Part shown: piece by piece, positions 60,775-64,000 of the stretch
Position numbering within the stretch: the stretch's first letter is position 1
Layout: each line of letters opens with the position of its first letter
The notes under the pieces: model-generated
What the model was told of the DNA's origin: nothing
Database searches by the model: none
The model's input: the letters and a program-made list of their open reading frames with translations, nothing else
NCBI RefSeq assembly: GCF_008364555.1
Contig: NZ_VTUC01000009.1
Coordinates: 62,001-126,000, forward strand
DNA from: Enterobacter vonholyi
Lineage (GTDB): Bacteria; Pseudomonadota; Gammaproteobacteria; Enterobacterales; Enterobacteriaceae
Length of the DNA stretch: 64,000 nucleotides
Direction of reading: 5' to 3'
Translations under genes and position numbers: made by a program

Positions 60775-61215
60775 CTAATCCCGATTCAACCGCATATGCA
60801 GCAACGGAAACGGATTCCCCTGCCAGTCCAGTTCCGAGCGCCCGACCTGCTCAAACCCCATATGGCGATAAAATCCCACGCCCTGCGGGTTCTGCTCATT
60901 CACATCCACCTCGTTCGCGCCAAACTCTGCGATGGCATATTGCAGCAGCAATTTCCCGACGCCCTTCCCCCGGCTAGCATCATCCACAAACAGCATTTCA
61001 ATGCGGTTTTCATCCACGCCTAAAAAGCCGTGGATAATGCCTGCGTCATCGCGGGCCATCACGACGCTGAGGCCAGGCAAATACGCGTTGAGCAATAGCG
61101 GGCGCAGCGCCGCAATATCGCTTTCCTGTAAAAAGTGATGGGTGGCGCGGACGGAGGATTCCCAGATCGCGACCAGACGTTCGAAGTGTGTGGGGAGTGC
61201 GGTTTCTATTTTCAT
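60775..61215 (-). CDS. GNAT-family N-acetyltransferase, YjaB-like
   Basis: 146 residues with the GNAT fold: the acetyl-CoA pyrophosphate-binding signature is DDASRGKGVGKLLLQYA (Q/R-x-x-G-x-G/A type), followed by VDVNEQNPQGVGFYRHMGF. The N-terminal LVAIWESSVRATHHFL and the later NEQN and FY motifs resemble E. coli YjaB. The substrate is unknown. Composition is back to the chromosomal norm, marking the end of the foreign segment. Confidence 0.85.
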   Translation of the reverse strand: MKIETALPTHFERLVAIWESSVRATHHFLQESDIAALRPLLLNAYLPGLSVVMARDDAGIIHGFLGVDENRIEMLFVDDASRGKGVGKLLLQYAIAEFGANEVDVNEQNPQGVGFYRHMGFEQVGRSELDWQGNPFPLLHMRLNRD

Positions 61216-61287
61216 GGGGGGATCATGATTGGAAAATCGAACTATTTCAACCCACGCTTTGCGCTCTGCCCCCCCACACCGATCGCG

Positions 61288-62286
61288 CTAACCCCTAATC
61301 TCCATCACTGCGTACACTCCGTCCTTCGGCACTACTACGGTGACGTTTTCCACCGGCACGCCCGCCGCGAGGTGGATATCCTGCAGCTGCTGTAACGACC
61401 TCGGGTAAATATCCTCCCAGCCGATACCCCGCAGCACAAAGTCAATGTGCGGACTGCTGGTGAGCATGTTCGACACAATCACCGCCCCGCCGGGCTTGAC
61501 CAGCCGCAGCGCGCGCTGGAGGAAAGTCACCGCATCGACGTCGTTGAAGTATTCAAATATCCCCAGCGCGTCGACCAGTTCGGCCTGATGCTCGCCCAGC
61601 TCCAGCAGCAGGTCCTCATTACGCACCAGCGTATGGAGCAGGTTGCGCCTGAGCAGCGTCAGCTGTTCGCCCACCACAATGCCTTCCTGCGCCGCCATGG
61701 TTTCCGCCCAGCTCAGCGCCACCGGGTCTTTGTCCACCAGCGTGAGATAGACCTGCTGGCCATCAAGCTTTGCTTCGCGCAGCGCCTCCAGCACCGGGAT
61801 GGCGGCGCCGCTCGCGAGGCTGACCCAGTTGTTCTCGCTTTCATTATGAATGTACTTATCCACCAGAGCGGCCAGCACCCGGGCGCGAGAACGCACGCCA
61901 ACCGCATCGTTAGCGTGGATAAACCACTGGCGGCTGTCGCTGTCCATTTTCGTGCCGTCGGGCAGGCGGTCCTCCAGCGGGTTTTGCACCACAAACAGCG
62001 CCAGCGCGGAGGGCACCAGCCGGGTGCGCCACGCGGTGAGCGCCGGGCGGTTGCGAAAGGCCTGTTCGGAATAGCGATTCTGCGGGACAAGCACGGCCAG
62101 CCCCCCTTCGTCGTATTCCACCCGCGGCGGCCGAAGCGCCGGCTCCGCTTTCAAGGCGCGGTCAAGGGAGGCGATCTCACGGGCAGCATCGTCTTTCATC
62201 GGCCACTGGTCGCTGACGTCGGGAAATGACGCGCTGAAAATCGTCATATTTTCCGGTGCATCGCCGCGAAAAGGCTGCCAGTTCAT
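61288..62286 (-). CDS. Class I SAM-dependent methyltransferase
   Basis: 332 residues. An N-terminal region of about 130 residues is followed by a Rossmann-like SAM domain: WVSLASGAAIPVLEAL (motif I), LTLVDKDPVALSWAE (acidic end of beta 2), ELVDALGIFEYFNDVDAV and VKPGGAVIVSNML. The substrate is not apparent. ATG 62286 follows AGGGAAG. It lies downstream of the GlxA-type regulator in the same direction, 85 bp apart, and may be its target. Confidence 0.75.
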   Translation of the reverse strand: MNWQPFRGDAPENMTIFSASFPDVSDQWPMKDDAAREIASLDRALKAEPALRPPRVEYDEGGLAVLVPQNRYSEQAFRNRPALTAWRTRLVPSALALFVVQNPLEDRLPDGTKMDSDSRQWFIHANDAVGVRSRARVLAALVDKYIHNESENNWVSLASGAAIPVLEALREAKLDGQQVYLTLVDKDPVALSWAETMAAQEGIVVGEQLTLLRRNLLHTLVRNEDLLLELGEHQAELVDALGIFEYFNDVDAVTFLQRALRLVKPGGAVIVSNMLTSSPHIDFVLRGIGWEDIYPRSLQQLQDIHLAAGVPVENVTVVVPKDGVYAVMEIRG

Positions 62287-62371
62287 GTCGTCTTCCCTCC
62301 GTTAGGCTTTTAACGGAAGTCTATCCAGGCGAGCCAGTAATACCCTACGAAGAAAGCACGAAATAGGTGCA

Positions 62372-63370
62372 TCAGTTCTGCGACGTGCGCCATACCCCCG
62401 GCGTGCAGCCGTACTCGGTCTGAAAATGACGAATAAAGTGGGCGCAGTCGCTAAACCGCATCCGTCGCGCGATATCCGTAACGCTTTGCTGAGAGTTTTT
62501 CAGCAGCCAGCAGGCATAGCGCAGCCTGGCGCTGCGAATAAATTCCCGCGCCGTTTTGCCAAACTCGGCGTGAAACAGGCGATTAAGCTGACGTTCGCTC
62601 AGCTTAACGTCCTGCGCGAGCCTGGCGGCGCTGAGCGGGTGAGTCAGATACTGTTCGACGATCGTCACCGCCCTGCGCAGGCGCGAATCAGGGATCATGG
62701 CGATATTCGCGGGCCGCGGCGTGGCGGCATCATGCGGAGGAAGAGACAGACGCCGGGAGGTGGTGGCCGCAATGTCGTCTCCCCCGTGGGCGCGGATCAG
62801 CGCCGTTACCAGGGTGAGCGTTGAGATCCCACCCGGGCAGGTCAGTACATCGCCTTCGTCGATAAAATCGAGGCCTTGCTCAGCATAAACCTGCGGAAAG
62901 CGCTGCGTGAAAACGTCATGGTGATGAGGATGGATCGAGGCTCGGCGCTCGTTCAATAAGCCTTCCTCCGCCAGAATAAAGCTGCCGGTACCAATACCAA
63001 TCAGGGGAACGTTGTTGTGATGAGCATCCGTGAGAAACGCTCTGTCGCCACGGTGTCCCTGGTGAAGATGATCAAGACCTCCACCGATCGCCGCAATATA
63101 GTCGAAGTCGCCGGGCGGCGCATGGGCGGCCTCGGGCCGCACGCTGAGTCCTGAGCTGCTCACTACCGGTAAGTCGGGATAAGTGCTTATCAGGCTGAGT
63201 TTAAAGCGTATTTTCTGGCTACGCTTCTGGACGCTGGAAGCAATACGTAACGCCTCTATCAATCCTGAATATGCGAAAAGCGAGAAATGAGGCCACAGGA
63301 GTAACCCCATATGCAGGGATTTTTTCCGCGCAGGCGTCATTCTGACGCTATCATCAATTAAAGTTTTCAT
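62372..63370 (-). CDS. GlxA-type AraC regulator with DJ-1/PfpI-like domain
   Basis: 332 residues. The N-terminal DJ-1/PfpI-like domain (about 18-195) has FDYIAAIGGGLDHL and the nucleophile-elbow equivalent IGIGTGSFILAEEGLL, where Thr replaces the catalytic Cys, as usual in regulators of this group. The C-terminal AraC domain (about 230-330) has two helix-turn-helices: LSAARLAQDVKLSERQLNRL and VTDIARRMRFSDCAHFIRHF. An inverted repeat GCAACA/TGTTGC (63399-63404, 63409-63414) lies 29 bp before its start. Confidence 0.85.
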   Translation of the reverse strand: MKTLIDDSVRMTPARKKSLHMGLLLWPHFSLFAYSGLIEALRIASSVQKRSQKIRFKLSLISTYPDLPVVSSSGLSVRPEAAHAPPGDFDYIAAIGGGLDHLHQGHRGDRAFLTDAHHNNVPLIGIGTGSFILAEEGLLNERRASIHPHHHDVFTQRFPQVYAEQGLDFIDEGDVLTCPGGISTLTLVTALIRAHGGDDIAATTSRRLSLPPHDAATPRPANIAMIPDSRLRRAVTIVEQYLTHPLSAARLAQDVKLSERQLNRLFHAEFGKTAREFIRSARLRYACWLLKNSQQSVTDIARRMRFSDCAHFIRHFQTEYGCTPGVWRTSQN

Positions 63371-63499
63371 TAACTTGCCGAAGAATAATTACATTATCGC
63401 AACATTATTGTTGCTGTTATATTTTCCTAAGATAGGTCCTGGCTATTAAATCAAGCATAAATGATGGTCGCAAAAACTTAAAAATATTTTTCCCTGTCG

Positions 63500-63979
63500 C
63501 TATCCGTTTTTTGACGTGTGGCACACATAGGTCGGGAGCGTTCCCAGAATAAATAAATAATTCTCATTCTGCTGTTTCTTAATTCGCATATAAATATTCT
63601 TATTCGGATAGATAAAAAATAAGGGTTCGTACTTCTCCAGCCAGCTGTCGCTGATGTTGTCGTCCGGAAATTTCATATTGCGTATAGACGTCAGATTATA
63701 GACGCTGTCTTTGCGCTCAATCTGAAAGAAAACTTTGCGATTCAGGGTCTTCGTGGGATCGCTTTTCAGCCGACCATTCATACTGAGTATTCCGTTGTTG
63801 CCTTCCACGGTGTAATTCAGCCACAGAGAAAGCGTTTCATCACGGTGATGCTGAATAAAGTTCGCCTGGCAGGAAAAGGGCTGGATGTAATGGCGATGCC
63901 AGAGGTAATACGCCGCCACGACAGCCCCCATCAACAGGCACAGGCAGAGCGCAACAAGCGTTTGACGGTAGCGAACCAT
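63500..63979 (-). CDS. FidL-like small membrane protein
   Basis: 159 residues. One N-terminal membrane helix (about 8-27: LVALCLCLLMGAVVAAYYLW) precedes a compact extracytoplasmic domain with two cysteines (FSCQANF and PTYVCHT) that could pair. The pattern fits the FidL/YqeJ group, usually encoded next to a CadC/ToxR-type regulator such as MarT. Such a gene, if present, would lie just right of the window. Start ATG 63979. The family call is by overall resemblance and is not certain. Confidence 0.55.
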   Translation of the reverse strand: MVRYRQTLVALCLCLLMGAVVAAYYLWHRHYIQPFSCQANFIQHHRDETLSLWLNYTVEGNNGILSMNGRLKSDPTKTLNRKVFFQIERKDSVYNLTSIRNMKFPDDNISDSWLEKYEPLFFIYPNKNIYMRIKKQQNENYLFILGTLPTYVCHTSKNG

Positions 63980-64000
63980 ACTAGCGATCCTCTATAAAAT

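Overview
This window is a stretch of enterobacterial chromosome of roughly 55% G+C by eye. Gene order from mtlR to selC follows the E. coli/Salmonella backbone: mtlR-yibL-lldPRD-trmL-cysE-gpsA-secB-grxC-yibN-gpmI-envC-yibQ-tdh-kbl-hldD-waa-coaD-mutM-rpmGB-radC-coaBC-dut-slmA-pyrE-rph-yicC-yicG-ligB-gmk-rpoZ-spoT-trmH-recG-gltS-xanP-yicH-yicI-yicJ-selC. The LPS core genes are of the Klebsiella/Enterobacter type (waaE, wabG, wabH, wabN, waaQ). With the REP-like palindromes, this points to Enterobacter or a close relative such as Lelliottia or Leclercia. The genus is inferred; the family is secure.

Layout. 1-4.8 kb: the end of the mannitol repressor gene, yibL and the L-lactate operon lldPRD with two LldR-type operators. 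4.9-6.3 kb: an orphan aromatic-acid-type MFS transporter. 6.3-13.9 kb: housekeeping genes (tRNA methylation, cysteine entry, glycerol-3-phosphate, SecB export, glutaredoxin, phosphoglycerate mutase, the EnvC cell-separation activator, YibQ). 13.9-17.0 kb: three sugar-transferase-like genes sitting where E. coli carries waaH, with a perfect AT-rich palindrome between the divergent units. 17-33.7 kb: threonine catabolism (tdh/kbl), then the LPS inner and outer core locus from hldD to coaD, with a more AT-rich variable segment around waaL and a wabN gene on the opposite strand. 33.7-40 kb: mutM, ribosomal proteins L33/L28, radC, coenzyme A and dUTP metabolism, slmA, and pyrE with its attenuator downstream of an intact rph. 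40-58 kb: yicC, yicG, ligB, the gmk-rpoZ-spoT-trmH-recG operon, gltS, xanP, yicH and the alpha-xyloside genes yicJI.

At 58.3 kb lies selC (tRNA-Sec), a classic integration site. It is followed by about 2.4 kb of foreign-looking DNA without an integrase: an AT-rich membrane/coiled-coil protein, a convergent GT51 peptidoglycan-glycosyltransferase domain with no membrane anchor, an upstream ribbon-helix-helix (RHH) reading frame broken at an A8 tract, a SymE-family toxin-like gene and an apparent RhuM fragment. Normal composition returns at 60.8 kb with a GNAT acetyltransferase, a SAM methyltransferase, a GlxA-type AraC regulator and a FidL-like small membrane protein. rhuM and fidL are also genes of Salmonella SPI-3, which sits at selC as well.

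The most interesting points are the anchorless GT51 gene with its RHH partner at selC, the 22-bp palindrome controlling the glycosyltransferase cassette, the envC start codon inside the gpmI terminator, the YibN rhodanese domain without its cysteine, the secreted-looking LigB, and the end of yicH being written by a REP-like element. No CRISPR array, insertion sequence or integrase was seen. After annotation no gene-free stretch exceeds 300 bases.
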